The translations under genes were made by a program, and so were the position numbers. Under the pieces are notes generated by a model, which did not search any database, was not told the DNA's origin, and saw only the letters and a program-made list of their open reading frames with translations. This document shows, one piece after another, positions 45,447 to 55,044 of a stretch of 64,000 nucleotides of DNA. The stretch is taken from the NCBI RefSeq assembly GCF_000800255.1, contig NZ_CP009747.1, positions 4,402,001 to 4,466,000 of the forward strand, read 5' to 3'. Source of the stretch: Pseudomonas parafulva (GTDB taxonomy: Bacteria > Pseudomonadota > Gammaproteobacteria > Pseudomonadales > Pseudomonadaceae). Numbering within the stretch: position 1 is the stretch's first letter; each line of letters starts with the position of its first letter.

Positions 45447-45494
45447 ATCCAGCGGCTAGTTGCGAGCGGCGAGCTGCAAGTAGAGGCGGATCGG
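45447..45494. repeat. Dispersed 48-bp intergenic repeat, copy 2
   Basis: 42 of 48 positions match 15617-15664 (hand count), with identical TGCGAGCGGC. It occupies the phoB-phoR gap. It is a spacer-restricted element within an operon. Confidence 0.65.
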
Positions 45495-45535
45495 TGGTGC
45501 ATTCACGTCCATTTATGGGCTTGGCGCTTCGCTTT

Positions 45536-46225
45536 TCAGCTCTTGGTGGAGAAGCGGTAGCCGGTGCCGCGTACGGTTTGTACCAGATTTTCGTAGGCTT
45601 CACCCAGCGCCTTGCGCAGGCGACGGATGTGCACGTCGACGGTCCGCTCTTCCACATAGACATTCCCGCCCCAGACCTGATCGAGCAGTTGGCCACGGGT
45701 GTAGGCGCGTTCCTGGTGGGTCATGAAGAATTGCAGCAGACGGTATTCGGTCGGGCCCATTTCGGCGGGTTTGCCGTCGATGGTCACGCGGTGGCTGATC
45801 GGGTCGAGCAGCAGGCCGCCGACTTCGATGGGCGCCTCACTGTCGCTCGGGCCGGTGCGGCGCAGCACGGCTTTCAGGCGGGCCACCAGTTCGCGGGGCG
45901 AGAAGGGTTTGGTGATGTAATCGTCGGCACCGACTTCCAGGCCCTGGATCTTGTTGTCCTCTTCGCCTTTGGCGGTGAGCATGATGATCGGGATATCGCC
46001 CGTCAGTTCGTCGCGCTTGAGGCGGCGCGCCAGCTCGATGCCGGAGGTGCCGGGCAGCATCCAGTCGAGCAGGATCAGGTCCGGCTTGCGGTCGACGATG
46101 ATGGCATGGGCCTGCTGGGAGTTCTCCGCTTCGAGGCAGTCGTAGCCGGCCATTTCCAACGCAACGGCGATCATCTCGCGAATAGGCGCTTCGTCGTCGA
46201 CGATCAGAATGTTCCTGCCAACCAT
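45536..46225 (-). CDS. phoB: Phosphate regulon response regulator PhoB
   Basis: OmpR-family DNA-binding response regulator that binds Pho boxes. 229 residues, the standard length. Receiver domain 1-120 ([14 protein letters not shown], phospho-acceptor Asp54 in [24 protein letters not shown]), then winged helix about 130-227 ([51 protein letters not shown]). The ATG at 46225 has GAGAGG upstream; the frame open further upstream is not coding. Expressed with phoR from a promoter with its own Pho box at 46267-46295, which gives positive autoregulation. Confidence 0.97.
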   Translation of the reverse strand: MVGRNILIVDDEAPIREMIAVALEMAGYDCLEAENSQQAHAIIVDRKPDLILLDWMLPGTSGIELARRLKRDELTGDIPIIMLTAKGEEDNKIQGLEVGADDYITKPFSPRELVARLKAVLRRTGPSDSEAPIEVGGLLLDPISHRVTIDGKPAEMGPTEYRLLQFFMTHQERAYTRGQLLDQVWGGNVYVEERTVDVHIRRLRKALGEAYENLVQTVRGTGYRFSTKS

Positions 46226-46266
46226 GCTCAAACCTCTCCCATCTATGGTGTCTTGGCCCGCATTAG

Positions 46267-46295
46267 ATAACGGAATTATTGCAGCTGTGTGACAG
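46267..46295 (-). promoter_or_regulatory. Pho box upstream of phoB
   Basis: On the minus strand CTGTCAC, CTGCAAT, CCGTTAT with 4-bp spacers, the third repeat degenerate. It ends 41 bp before the phoB start codon. Confidence 0.8.
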
Positions 46296-46422
46296 GGCGT
46301 TGGCCATTCTGGCGACATTGCATGAACGGAGGGGCCTCGCGGCGTGGCGGCGGCACCACTGAAAATCCGGTGCGGGAGGGGATGGAATACGGCTTGTCGG
46401 GGCGGCAGCCCATTGGCGATTG

Positions 46423-46446
46423 CGGCGCAGGCCGGTGCCTGCGCCG
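46423..46446. repeat. 10-bp inverted repeat between phoB and ubiA
   Basis: CGGCGCAGGC, CGGT, GCCTGCGCCG: strong GC hairpin with no T-run on either strand. It lies 9 bases past the ubiA stop. It may be a transcript-end stabiliser or a REP-like element. Confidence 0.5.
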
Positions 46447-46455
46447 GCCAGGCGT

Positions 46456-47346
46456 TCAGCGCAGTGCGTAATCCAGTACCACGCCGATGAAGATCAACAG
46501 CCCCGCCCAGTGATTGTGCAGAAACGCCTTGAAGCAGGCGTCGCGCTGCCGTGTGCGGGTCGACCAGAACTCCCAGGCGAAACAGGCCAGCGCCGCCAGC
46601 AGCCCCAGGTGGAACCACCCTCCGAGCGCGAAGCGGCTGCCGGCCAGCAGCAGACAGCCCAGTGACAATACCTGCAGCGTGAGAATGATCACCCGGTCGG
46701 CGTCACCGAACAGGATCGCGGTGGACTTCACGCCGATCTTCAGGTCGTCGTCGCGATCGACCATGGCGTAATAGGTGTCGAACGCCACCGTCCACAGCAG
46801 GTTGGCGATGTACAGCAACCAGGCGGCGGCAGGCACATCGACGCCGGCCGCCGTGAAGGCCATGGGAATGCCCCAGGAATACGCCGCACCTAGGACCACC
46901 TGCGGGTAGTAGGTGTAGCGCTTCATGAACGGGTAGCAGAAGGCCAGCGCTGCGCCACCGAAGGACAGCCACACGGTACTGGCGTTGGTGCACAGCACCA
47001 GCAGGAAACTGATACCGGTCAGCACGGCGAACAGCAGGACCGCTTCGCGCGGTTTCACCCGACCGCTGGCCAGAGGGCGATCGGCAGTGCGTTTGACGTG
47101 GCCGTCCACCTTGCGGTCGGCGAAATCGTTGATCGCGCAGCCCGCCGCTCGCATCAGCGCTACGCCCAGGCCGAAGATCAGCACATTGGCCAGGGTCGGT
47201 GAACCGTTGCCAGCGATCCACACCGCCGACAGCGTTGGCCACAGCAGCAGGTAGATGCCGATGGGGCGATCCAGGCGACTGAGCTGCACGAAGTCCCAGG
47301 CCCGGGGGTGCAGGCGGTTCAGCGATTTGAGCAGGTTCAGGTACAT
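46456..47346 (-). CDS. ubiA: 4-hydroxybenzoate polyprenyltransferase UbiA
   Basis: Membrane prenyltransferase joining 4-hydroxybenzoate to the polyprenyl diphosphate chain in ubiquinone synthesis. 296 residues with eight or nine helices. The two Asp-rich Mg-diphosphate motifs are clear: [19 protein letters not shown] and [18 protein letters not shown]. It is co-transcribed with ubiC; the ubiA ATG overlaps the ubiC TGA by one base (TGATG), which implies coupling. Product is inferred as octaprenyl or nonaprenyl benzoate by family. Confidence 0.95.
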   Translation of the reverse strand: MYLNLLKSLNRLHPRAWDFVQLSRLDRPIGIYLLLWPTLSAVWIAGNGSPTLANVLIFGLGVALMRAAGCAINDFADRKVDGHVKRTADRPLASGRVKPREAVLLFAVLTGISFLLVLCTNASTVWLSFGGAALAFCYPFMKRYTYYPQVVLGAAYSWGIPMAFTAAGVDVPAAAWLLYIANLLWTVAFDTYYAMVDRDDDLKIGVKSTAILFGDADRVIILTLQVLSLGCLLLAGSRFALGGWFHLGLLAALACFAWEFWSTRTRQRDACFKAFLHNHWAGLLIFIGVVLDYALR

Positions 47347-47903
47347 CAGGACGACACCTCTTGCTCAGCCTGCCACAGTGCCGGCAGGAAGACCTCGGCG
47401 ACCAGCAGGTCGAGGCCGTCGCGGGAGAAGCGCGAGCGTCGTCCCCACAGTCCGGCGCTGGCGCTGGGCGCGGGCAGCCAGGCTTCGGGATAGCGGCACA
47501 CTTCGATGGGCTGGCGAACGAACGCCTGGTCGCAGAACAGCAGCTCGCCCAGCGAGCGGCTGCCCAGCGTTTCCAGATCCAGGCCACCACGCTCCAGCGC
47601 TGCACGGCTGGCGACGCTGCGGGCGAACACCCAGGGCTGATCGTGGCCGCGCAGGAACACTTCGCGGACCCAACCCTGGGCGCCGGGCTCCAGGCTCAGT
47701 GCCTGGCATTCGTCGGCACGCAGCGGCTGCCAGCCTTCGCTCAGGGGCGTCACGCAGAAGTGATCGTCGGACAGGTGTGTCAGGCGGCGGGTCAGGGAGC
47801 CCTCGTCGAACAACCAGTCGCGGGTGCGCGGGTCGAGCTCGCTCGCCAGCTGTGAATACGCCAGCCACGCGACAGCGGCTGCTTGCGGGGATTCGTACGG
47901 CAC
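47346..47903 (-). CDS. ubiC: Chorismate lyase UbiC
   Basis: Converts chorismate to 4-hydroxybenzoate and pyruvate, the committed step into ubiquinone. 185 residues. UbiC segments include [30 protein letters not shown], the active-site Arg region [21 protein letters not shown], and the C-terminal [24 protein letters not shown]. First gene of ubiCA, divergent from rubredoxin over a 175-bp gap. Confidence 0.93.
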   Translation of the reverse strand: MPYESPQAAAVAWLAYSQLASELDPRTRDWLFDEGSLTRRLTHLSDDHFCVTPLSEGWQPLRADECQALSLEPGAQGWVREVFLRGHDQPWVFARSVASRAALERGGLDLETLGSRSLGELLFCDQAFVRQPIEVCRYPEAWLPAPSASAGLWGRRSRFSRDGLDLLVAEVFLPALWQAEQEVSS

Positions 47904-48078
47904 GTCGGTATGCTTGCTACATCCAGAGAGGCGGCGAGCTTAGCATGATTGCCCGGTAGGCTTGCATCCTGCCCGCCGGGCCAGTAAAAAGCCCCCATGA
48001 ATTGCGCGGTGAGTGCAGTGCGGGCCTGCCCGCGCAGCCGTCACCCGACGCAACACGACGCCTGACCGAGGATCACCA

Positions 48079-48246
48079 ATGAAGAAGTGGCAATGCATCG
48101 TCTGTGGCCTGATCTATGACGAAGCCGAGGGCTGGCCGGACGACGGCATCGCGCCCGGCACCCGTTGGGAAGACGTGCCAGACGACTGGCTGTGCCCGGA
48201 CTGCGGCGTAGGCAAGAGCGACTTCGAAATGATCGCCATCGGCTGA
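48079..48246 (+). CDS. rubA: Rubredoxin
   Basis: A 55-residue iron-sulfur (one Fe, four Cys) electron carrier. Both metal motifs are visible: [19 protein letters not shown] and [13 protein letters not shown], i.e. C-x2-C and C-P-x-C. The ATG at 48079 ([10 protein letters not shown]) starts the canonical protein; the longer frame to 48013 is not needed. Electrons come from the reductase 30 bp downstream and go to an alkane hydroxylase-type or oxygen-defence acceptor not present here. Confidence 0.95.
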   Translation: MKKWQCIVCGLIYDEAEGWPDDGIAPGTRWEDVPDDWLCPDCGVGKSDFEMIAIG

Positions 48247-48276
48247 TCGAAGACCCTTTCAGAGAGGAACCCCGAC

Positions 48277-49425
48277 ATGACGTCACCTGTAGTGATCATC
48301 GGCACCGGCCTTGCGGGCTACAACCTGGCCCGAGAGTTTCGCAAGCTCGACAGCGAAACGCCGCTGCTGCTGATCACCGCCGACGACGGGCGTTCCTATT
48401 CCAAGCCGATGCTGTCCACCGGCTTCGCCAAGCAAAAAGGCGCCGACGAGCTGTGCATGGCAGAGCCCGGCGCGATGGCCGAGCAGCTCAACGCCGAGAT
48501 CCGCACCCATACGCGTATCAGCGGTATCGACCCCGGCCACAAGCGCCTGTGGATCGGCGAGGAGGCTGTGGCCTATCGCGACCTGGTGCTGGCCTGGGGC
48601 GCACAGACGGTACAGGTACCGGTAGAAGGCGATGGTGGGCAGCACATTTTTCCGATCAATGACCTGGAGGATTACGCCCGCTTTCGCGCCGCGGCTGTCG
48701 GCAAGCGGCGCGTCCTGGTGCTCGGCGCGGGGCTGATTGGCTGTGAGTTTGCCAACGACCTCACCTTGGGTGGCTACCAGTGCGAGGTGGTCGCGCCGTG
48801 CGAGCAACTGATGCCGACGCTGCTGCACCCCGCTGCCGCGCATGCAGTGCAGGCTGGCCTGGAGCAGTTGGGCGTGCGCTTCCATCTCGGACCGGTGCTG
48901 ACGCGACTGCAGCGTGTCGACGAGGGTTTGCAGGCGCAACTGTCCGATGGCAGCGTGATTGCCTGCGACCTGGTGGTATCCGCCGTGGGCCTGCGGCCTC
49001 GCACCGATCTGGCGGCGGCGGCTGGGCTGCTGGTCAATCGAGGCGTGGTTGTGGATCGCCAGTTACGCACATCCCACGCCAACATCTTTGCCCTGGGCGA
49101 CTGCGCCGAGGTCGACGGTCTCAACCTGCTCTACGTCATGCCCTTGATGACCTGCGCCCGCGCCTTGGCGCAGACGCTTGCCGGCAATCTCACGGGCGTG
49201 ACTTACGGACCGATGCCGGTGACGGTGAAGACGCCAGCATGCCCGCTGGTAGTTTCGCCCCCGCCACTGGGGCGAGAGGGGACTTGGCGTATCGAAGGGC
49301 AGGGCAACGACCTGAAAGTGCTGTGCCACAGCGCTGAAGGCGAGCTGCTCGGCTATGCGCTCACGGGCACGGCGGTCATGGAAAAATTGGCCTTGAATCG
49401 ACGGCTGCCACCGCTGTTGGCGTGA
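48277..49425 (+). CDS. Rubredoxin-NAD(+) reductase
   Basis: A 382-residue FAD-dependent NADH:rubredoxin oxidoreductase; reduces the adjacent rubredoxin. N-terminal FAD-binding loop [23 protein letters not shown]-binding loop [18 protein letters not shown] around residue 150, and the FAD-ribityl motif [28 protein letters not shown] upstream of the ATG. The pair rubA-reductase forms a short electron-transfer operon, as in P. aeruginosa where these proteins serve alkane oxidation. Confidence 0.93.
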   Translation: MTSPVVIIGTGLAGYNLAREFRKLDSETPLLLITADDGRSYSKPMLSTGFAKQKGADELCMAEPGAMAEQLNAEIRTHTRISGIDPGHKRLWIGEEAVAYRDLVLAWGAQTVQVPVEGDGGQHIFPINDLEDYARFRAAAVGKRRVLVLGAGLIGCEFANDLTLGGYQCEVVAPCEQLMPTLLHPAAAHAVQAGLEQLGVRFHLGPVLTRLQRVDEGLQAQLSDGSVIACDLVVSAVGLRPRTDLAAAAGLLVNRGVVVDRQLRTSHANIFALGDCAEVDGLNLLYVMPLMTCARALAQTLAGNLTGVTYGPMPVTVKTPACPLVVSPPPLGREGTWRIEGQGNDLKVLCHSAEGELLGYALTGTAVMEKLALNRRLPPLLA

Positions 49426-49613
49426 ATGGCGTCCGGAGTGTCCTTTGCGTCGTGTTCTAGACGCGACAATGGCCGCGCAGATACTGGCGCGCCCCCGGCC
49501 TGCATGCCATTCTCACTGGCGTCTGCCGCAGACTAGAGCCTGTGGCGCCTTGGGCGCTGCATTCGCAGGCAGTACGGCATAACAACAAAAAATCCCGTCT
49601 AAGAGGCTTCACT

Positions 49614-49922
49614 ATGCGTAAACCAGAACTCGCCGCCGTCATCGCTGAAAAGACCGACTTGACCAAGGACAAGGCCAATCAGGTCCTGAACGCGATTCTC
49701 GACAGCATCACTGGCGCGCTCGACAAAGATACCGTCACGTTGGTTGGTTTCGGTACCTTCGAAAAACGTCATCGTGGTGCGCGCACTGGCAAGAACCCGC
49801 AGACTGGACAACCGGTCAAGATCAAGGCCAGCAATACCGTAGCGTTCAAACCGGGTAAGAACCTGCGTGACACCGTCATGACCTCCGGCAAGCCGGCTAA
49901 ACCGGCGAAGAAAGCCAAGTAA
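49614..49922 (+). CDS. hupA: HU-family DNA-binding protein
   Basis: A 102-residue nucleoid protein of the HU family that bends and packs DNA as a dimer. The N-terminal helices (RKPELAAVIAEKTDLTKDKA, NQVLNAILDSITGALDK) and beta-arm region (FGTFEKRHRGARTGKNPQTG, then the K/R-rich flank) are typical. The C-terminus has a lysine-proline tail (GKPAKPAKKAK). ATG at 49614 preceded by AAGAGG. One of several HU paralogues in pseudomonads; the symbol follows its position between rubredoxin reductase and recG. A GC hairpin follows. Confidence 0.9.
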   Translation: MRKPELAAVIAEKTDLTKDKANQVLNAILDSITGALDKDTVTLVGFGTFEKRHRGARTGKNPQTGQPVKIKASNTVAFKPGKNLRDTVMTSGKPAKPAKKAK

Positions 49923-49947
49923 CCGACAGACATTACAGTGTCATCCA

Positions 49948-49976
49948 GACGGGCGCCTATGGGCGCCCGTCGTATT
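49948..49976 (+). terminator. Hairpin terminator after hupA
   Basis: GACGGGCGCC, TATG, GGCGCCCGTC, then GTATTT: strong stem with a short T-tract. It begins 25 bases after the hupA stop. Confidence 0.65.
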
Positions 49977-50066
49977 TGGCACAAACACCCCTGTGCGCAC
50001 TGGCGTAATCGGTTCGATAAAAAGCTAGAATCCGCGCTTCGGTCACTTTTCCATCGAGGCACCCTG

Positions 50067-50441
50067 ATGAAGTTTCGCTTTCTGCTCTGGGCCATGGGGC
50101 TGCTGATGGCCCGGGCCAGCCGCAACAATCCGGCGTTTCAGCAACAGCTTCGCGGCAAGGACTTGGTGTTCCAGATGCAGACGCTGGACGGCAAGGTGGC
50201 GCGGCACTTCAAGGTCAGTGGCGAGCGCATCAGCAGCAAGGGCGGCCTGCATCCTGATCCCGCCTTCGCCATCGCCTTCAAGGATGCGGCGTTCGGCTTC
50301 GCCACCTTGCAGGCGAGCAACAAGCAACTGGCCTTCATGCAGGGCATTCAGGACAAGAGCATCCAGATCAAGGGCAACCCGGCCCTGGTGATCTGGTTCC
50401 AGGGCCTGATGAAGTACCTCAAGCCGCGCAAGAAGGCGTGA
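50067..50441 (+). CDS. SCP-2 sterol-transfer family protein
   Basis: A 124-residue protein with an SCP-2-like fold, suggested by LVFQMQTLDGKVARHFKVSG, PDPAFAIAFKDAAFGFATLQ and KSIQIKGNPALVIWFQGLMK. It has a short hydrophobic start (MKFRFLLWAMGLLMARAS) that may anchor it to the membrane or act as a lipid-facing helix. The ATG at 50067 has GAGG upstream. The related Pseudomonas proteins are uncharacterised to my knowledge. Convergent with the HDOD gene; no operon partner. Function in lipid handling is inferred. Confidence 0.75.
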   Translation: MKFRFLLWAMGLLMARASRNNPAFQQQLRGKDLVFQMQTLDGKVARHFKVSGERISSKGGLHPDPAFAIAFKDAAFGFATLQASNKQLAFMQGIQDKSIQIKGNPALVIWFQGLMKYLKPRKKA

Positions 50442-50456
50442 GGCGGTCGCGCACGG

Positions 50457-51860
50457 TCAGTGCGGGGTGTGGAATTGCGAGGCCAGTTCGCGCAGCAGTG
50501 CTTCGGCCTCCAGCACCTTGCTGACCACCTCCTCGGCCTTGTTGCGTGTCAGCCCCAGGCGTTCGAGCAGCGCCTCGGGAATCTCCTCCTGTGGCCCCGC
50601 GCCGATGCCCCGCGAGCGCAGCAGCGAAGTGGCCAGGCTCACCAGGTTGGGATAGGCCGAATATTCCCCTTCATAGCTTGGATCGTGCTGGAAGCGCAGC
50701 GCCGTGGACAGTTCGTCCGGCATGTCCCACAGCTTCATCAGCCAGGCGCCGATCTGCTCGCGGCTGATGCCCAGCAGGTGCTGTTCGACGTAGCTGTGAT
50801 AGAGGTGCGGGTTGACCTCCAGATGGCGACAAATCAGCGAGAAGTGCGGTGGGAACACGTGGGCCAGCAGCAGGTAACCGAAGTTGTGCAGCAGCCCGGC
50901 CAGGTAGGTAAGCCCCGCCTCTGGACGCTCGGTACGTGGCATCGCGCGGGTCAGGCCTTCGATCACCGCGGCGGTGTAGATCGATTGCTGCCAATATGGG
51001 GTGGCCTGCTGCGGATTGTCCTTGGGCAGGCTCAGGGTTTTGCCCAAGGCCAGACCCAACGCCAGGTTGATCACCAGATCGAAGCCCAGCACCCGCACGA
51101 TGGCATCTTCCACCGAGCGGATCTTGCCCGGTGAAGCGTAGTAGGGCGAGGCGGCCCAACTGACCACCTGAGCGGCCAGCGCCGGATCGGTTTCCACCAC
51201 GCCGGTGATGTCGTCGAGGCTGGCATTGGGGTCGACGCGCAGCTTGATGATCTTCTGCGCGGTGTCGGCCAGCGGCGGGATCTCGATGGTCTGTTCGAGG
51301 CGTTGCTGGATGCGTCGGGCGGTGAAGGCTTGAACCGCATGGGAAATCTCGCGGGTGTCGTCGTGCGGACGGTCGAGGTTGCGGCGGATGCCCTCGACTT
51401 CCACACCGAAGCTGCCGGCACTGGCCTTGCTCAGCATGCGCTTGAAATCGTCTCGGGCAATTTCCAGCAGCAGACCGGTTTCTCCCGACTGGATCAGCAG
51501 CGCATCGGCGCTCAGTAGCCGTTCATCGTACAGACAGGGGGAACTGGTCAGCGCGGGCAGCCCAGGCAGGGCCTTGAGCGAATGCTTGTCGAGCATCTTC
51601 CTCAGGCGCTCCACCGGGACCGCGGTCAGCGTGCGGCCGGTGAGCTCTTCGAGACGCTTGAGGTCGAGCAGTTGGCTCTGTGCGAACAGCACCATGAGTG
51701 CGCCGACTTCATCGTCCAGCAGGATCGCCTGGACACGCGAACTGGCAGGCAGGTGTGGGTGCTCCGGCACCTCGCGGTAGCCGATGCCAAGTTTTTCCAG
51801 CAGCAGCCGGATGACCGGCGGGGCGTGCGGGTGTGCGGTATCCAGGGCCACTTCAGTCAT
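50457..51860 (-). CDS. HDOD-domain protein with N-terminal YbaK-like domain
   Basis: A 467-residue cytosolic protein. The C-terminal half (about 190-400) is an HDOD domain (LADTAQKIIKLRVDPNASLDDITGVVE, AAQVVSWAASPYYASPG, YLAGLLHNFGYLLLAHVFP), a degenerate HD fold common in signalling and often paired with GGDEF or kinase proteins. The N-terminal 150 residues resemble YbaK/aminoacyl-tRNA deacylases (VIRLLLEKLGIGYREVPEHP, QAILLDDEVGALMVLF). The conserved catalytic Lys of YbaK appears absent (QAILL where YbaK has a Lys), so the domain probably binds but does not deacylate. Function unknown. Confidence 0.82.
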   Translation of the reverse strand: MTEVALDTAHPHAPPVIRLLLEKLGIGYREVPEHPHLPASSRVQAILLDDEVGALMVLFAQSQLLDLKRLEELTGRTLTAVPVERLRKMLDKHSLKALPGLPALTSSPCLYDERLLSADALLIQSGETGLLLEIARDDFKRMLSKASAGSFGVEVEGIRRNLDRPHDDTREISHAVQAFTARRIQQRLEQTIEIPPLADTAQKIIKLRVDPNASLDDITGVVETDPALAAQVVSWAASPYYASPGKIRSVEDAIVRVLGFDLVINLALGLALGKTLSLPKDNPQQATPYWQQSIYTAAVIEGLTRAMPRTERPEAGLTYLAGLLHNFGYLLLAHVFPPHFSLICRHLEVNPHLYHSYVEQHLLGISREQIGAWLMKLWDMPDELSTALRFQHDPSYEGEYSAYPNLVSLATSLLRSRGIGAGPQEEIPEALLERLGLTRNKAEEVVSKVLEAEALLRELASQFHTPH

Positions 51861-51941
51861 GGTCTGTTTTCCAATGTGTCTTTTTCAAATGCGAAGTATA
51901 ACCATCCTGCGCCCCAAGCTGGGGCGCGAATGGGACCAAGG

Positions 51942-54020
51942 TCACACTTGGCCGTACTGTTGGCCGTGACGCAACCAGCGGTCGAGCAGTGGGCTGACAT
52001 GCTCCGGCCAGCGTGACAGCAGGGCCTGCGCCGCATCGCGCACCGCTGGCAGCAGATCGGCATCGCGCATCAGGTCGGCCACCTTGAACTGCAACAGACC
52101 CGTCTGCCGGGTGCCGAGCATTTCTCCAGGCCCCCGCAGTTCCAGATCCTTTTCCGCGATGACGAAGCCGTCGTTGGTTTCGCGCATGATGCCCAGACGT
52201 TCGCGACCGATCTGCGACAGCGGCGGATGATAGAGCAGTACGCAGTGGCTGGCTGCGCTGCCCCGGCCGACCCGGCCGCGTAGCTGGTGAAGCTGAGCCA
52301 GCCCCAGGCGCTCGGGGTTCTCGATGATCATCAAGCTGGCGTTGGGCACGTCGACGCCCACTTCGATCACCGTGGTGGCGACCAGCAATTGCAGCCCGCC
52401 CGCCTTGAACTCGGCCATGACCGCAGCCTTTTCGGCAGGCTTCATGCGTCCGTGGATCAAGCCCACGCGCAGCTCGCCCAATGCGCTGCCCAGTTCCTCG
52501 AAGGTGCTTTCGGCCGCCTGGCAGGTCAGCTCTTCGGATTCTTCGATCAGCGTGCACACCCAGTACGCCTGGCGACCCTCGGCGCAGGCAGCGCGCACGC
52601 GCTCGACCACCTCGAATCGACGGCTGTCGGCTACCAGCACCGTATTGACCGGCGTTCGCCCGGGAGGCAGCTCATCGAGAATGGAGGTGTCCAGGTCGGC
52701 GTAGGCGCTCATGGCCAGGGTGCGCGGGATGGGGGTGGCGGTCATGATCAACTGGTGCGGACAGAGCAGACCATTCACGCCTTTCTTGCGCAGGGCCAGG
52801 CGCTGCTGCACGCCGAAGCGGTGCTGTTCATCGATGATCGCCAGGGCCAGGTTGCGAAAGACCACTTCCTCTTGGAACAGCGCGTGGGTGCCGACCACCA
52901 TCGGTGCGCCGCCGGCGATCTGTTCGAGCGCGCTGGCGCGGGCCTTGCCCTTGAGCTTGCCGGCCAGCCAGGCGACCTCGATGCCCAGCGGTTCGAGCCA
53001 ACGCTTGAACGTGAGGTAATGCTGCTCGGCGAGAATCTCCGTAGGCGCCATGAGCGCAACCTGGTAACCCGCCTCCAGCGCCTGCAGGGCGGCGAGCGCA
53101 GCGACGACCGTCTTGCCGGCGCCGACATCGCCCTGGACCAGGCGCATCATCGGCTCAGGCTGGCTGAGGTCGTAGGCGATCTCGTTGCCGACACGCTGTT
53201 GTGCACCGGTGGGGGCGAAGCCGAGATTGGCCAGGTAGCGCTCGGGCAGGCGGCTGGCCTTGGGCAGCGCCGGTGCCCGCAAAGCTCGCAGGCTTTCGCG
53301 CAGGCGCTGCTGGGAAAGCTGATGGGTCAGCAACTCCTCGAAAGCAAGCCGGTGCTGAGCCCAGTGCTGGCCTTCGGCGAGCTCGTCGAGGTCGGCGTCG
53401 GCAGGTGGGTTGTGCAGGTAGCGGATCGCATCGTCCAACGGCGCCAGGTGATAGTCGCGGGCCAGCTCGTCAGGCAGCCAGTCGGGCAGGCTGCGTGGCC
53501 CGAGCTTGCTCAGGCTGAGTTGGCAGAGCTGACGCAGACGCTGCTGCGTCAGGCCTTCGGTGGTCGGGTAGATCGGCGTGAGGGTCTGCTCGACTGGAGG
53601 CGGCGGCTCGTCGCCGTTGAGCGCCCGATATTCGGGATGGTAGATCTCCAGGCCCGAGGCGCCGGGGCGGGCCTCACCGTAGCAGCGCAGGTGGGTGCCG
53701 CGTTTGAGGCCCTCCTTCTGCGCATTGCTGAAATGATAGAAGCGCAGGCTCAGCACGCCGGTGCCGTCGCCCAGGCGCACGACCAGACTGCGGCGCTTGC
53801 CCATGGTCACATCGGCGCCGCTGACCACACCTTCGATCACCGCGTCCTGGCCAGGACGCAGCGCGCCGATGGGCACCACGCGGGTGCGGTCCTGATAACG
53901 CAGGGGCAGATGGAACAGCAGATCCTGCAGGTTCTCCAGCCCGACCTTGGCGAGCTTTTCCGCCATGGCCTCGCCGACGCCCTTGAGCTCGGTGACCGGA
54001 ACCTTCGACAGCTCGGTCAT
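51942..54020 (-). CDS. recG: ATP-dependent DNA helicase RecG
   Basis: Superfamily 2 helicase that regresses stalled forks and branch-migrates junctions. 692 residues from the ATG at 54020 (MTELSKVPVTELKGVGEAMA), the normal length. Wedge/OB domain about 1-180; helicase motifs Walker A GDVGAGKTVVA, motif Ia LMAPTEILAEQHY, motif II DEQH in LAIIDEQHRFGVQQRLAL, motif III TATPIPRTLA, motif VI QLRGRVGRG. The C-terminal TRG region follows. oxyR ends 4 bases upstream, so oxyR-recG form an operon as known in P. aeruginosa. Between recG and the HDOD gene there is a GCGCCCC/GGGGCGC hairpin without T-run. Confidence 0.96.
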   Translation of the reverse strand: MTELSKVPVTELKGVGEAMAEKLAKVGLENLQDLLFHLPLRYQDRTRVVPIGALRPGQDAVIEGVVSGADVTMGKRRSLVVRLGDGTGVLSLRFYHFSNAQKEGLKRGTHLRCYGEARPGASGLEIYHPEYRALNGDEPPPPVEQTLTPIYPTTEGLTQQRLRQLCQLSLSKLGPRSLPDWLPDELARDYHLAPLDDAIRYLHNPPADADLDELAEGQHWAQHRLAFEELLTHQLSQQRLRESLRALRAPALPKASRLPERYLANLGFAPTGAQQRVGNEIAYDLSQPEPMMRLVQGDVGAGKTVVAALAALQALEAGYQVALMAPTEILAEQHYLTFKRWLEPLGIEVAWLAGKLKGKARASALEQIAGGAPMVVGTHALFQEEVVFRNLALAIIDEQHRFGVQQRLALRKKGVNGLLCPHQLIMTATPIPRTLAMSAYADLDTSILDELPPGRTPVNTVLVADSRRFEVVERVRAACAEGRQAYWVCTLIEESEELTCQAAESTFEELGSALGELRVGLIHGRMKPAEKAAVMAEFKAGGLQLLVATTVIEVGVDVPNASLMIIENPERLGLAQLHQLRGRVGRGSAASHCVLLYHPPLSQIGRERLGIMRETNDGFVIAEKDLELRGPGEMLGTRQTGLLQFKVADLMRDADLLPAVRDAAQALLSRWPEHVSPLLDRWLRHGQQYGQV

Positions 54021-54024
54021 GGGA

Positions 54025-54951
54025 TCAGGCCGGCTGTTGCGTGGGCGTCTTGGCCACCGAGCACAGGCGGATCGAGTCGGCGAGGATCTCGATGGCCTTG
54101 GGCCGTGGGAAGCTGGCACGCCAGGCGATGGCCACGGTGCGGAACGGCGCAGGGGCGGTGAGCGGGCGTACTTCGATCACACCGGGTGCATAGTGGTGAC
54201 TGTGCACGGCAGACAGCGGCAGGATGGAGACGCCCAGGCCGGAGGCGACCATGTGACGGATGGTTTCCAGCGAGCTGGATTCCACCGTGGTGTGCTTGGA
54301 GGCATCCGCACCCTTGTTCAGGGTCGGGCAGGCTTCGAGCACCTGGTCGCGGAAGCAGTGACCTTCACCGAGCAGCAGCAGGCTCTTGTCGTTGAGCAGA
54401 GCGGTGTCGATGGTCTTCTTCGCGGTCCATGGGTGATCGGCCGGCATCAGCGCGCAGAACGGCTCGTCGTACAGCGGCAGGGTGAGCACGTCGGCCTCGT
54501 TGAACGGCAAGGCGATGATCACTGCATCCAGCTCGCCGTTGCGCAGCTTCTCGCGCAGCACGTGGGTGAAGTTTTCCTCGATGTACAGCGGCATCTGCGG
54601 CGCGACCCGGTGCAGCTGTGGAATGAGGTGGGGGAACAGGTAGGGGCCGACGGTATAGATGGCGCCGACCTTCAGCGGGGCGGTGAGCTGGTTCTTGCCG
54701 GCCTGGGCCAGTTCGCGGATGCCCTGGGCCTGCTCCAGCACCTTCTGCGCCTGGGCGACGATGCTTTCGCCGACAGGCGTGAGGCGCACCGCACTCTTGC
54801 TGCGCTCGAAGATCAGCACCCCCAGCTCGTCCTCGAGCTTCTTCACACCGACCGACAGGGTAGGCTGGCTGACGTGGCAACGCTCAGCCGCGTGGCCGAA
54901 GTGTTGCTCCTGGGCGAGTGTGACGATGTAGCGGAGTTCTGTGAGGGTCAT
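54025..54951 (-). CDS. oxyR: Peroxide-sensing regulator OxyR
   Basis: LysR-type regulator activated by H2O2 through disulfide formation. 308 residues. HTH about 1-60 (TELRYIVTLAQEQHFGHAAERCHVSQPTLSVGVKKLEDELG). The redox pair is in place: Cys199 (GEGHCFRDQ) and Cys208 (LEACP), the same numbering as E. coli OxyR. It controls catalase and alkyl-hydroperoxide genes elsewhere and is co-transcribed with recG. Upstream (54952-55020) I see only an incomplete ATAG-type half-site, so autoregulation is not shown. Confidence 0.96.
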   Translation of the reverse strand: MTLTELRYIVTLAQEQHFGHAAERCHVSQPTLSVGVKKLEDELGVLIFERSKSAVRLTPVGESIVAQAQKVLEQAQGIRELAQAGKNQLTAPLKVGAIYTVGPYLFPHLIPQLHRVAPQMPLYIEENFTHVLREKLRNGELDAVIIALPFNEADVLTLPLYDEPFCALMPADHPWTAKKTIDTALLNDKSLLLLGEGHCFRDQVLEACPTLNKGADASKHTTVESSSLETIRHMVASGLGVSILPLSAVHSHHYAPGVIEVRPLTAPAPFRTVAIAWRASFPRPKAIEILADSIRLCSVAKTPTQQPA

Positions 54952-55044
54952 AACGTGCGTCCATGAAGTTGCGGCCCCAGCATAGCGGGTGCAATCGATA
55001 GACGCACGTTATCAGACTTGCGGCTGTGTGACAGATTCAATGTG

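Noticed and set aside
52287..54161. 624-codon plus-strand frame opposite recG
   Set aside because: Antisense to all RecG helicase motifs; no independent support.
54952..55044. OxyR-type site upstream of oxyR
   Set aside because: Only one ATAG-N7-CTAT-like half is partly matched (ATAA-N7-CTAT); the other tetramers fail.
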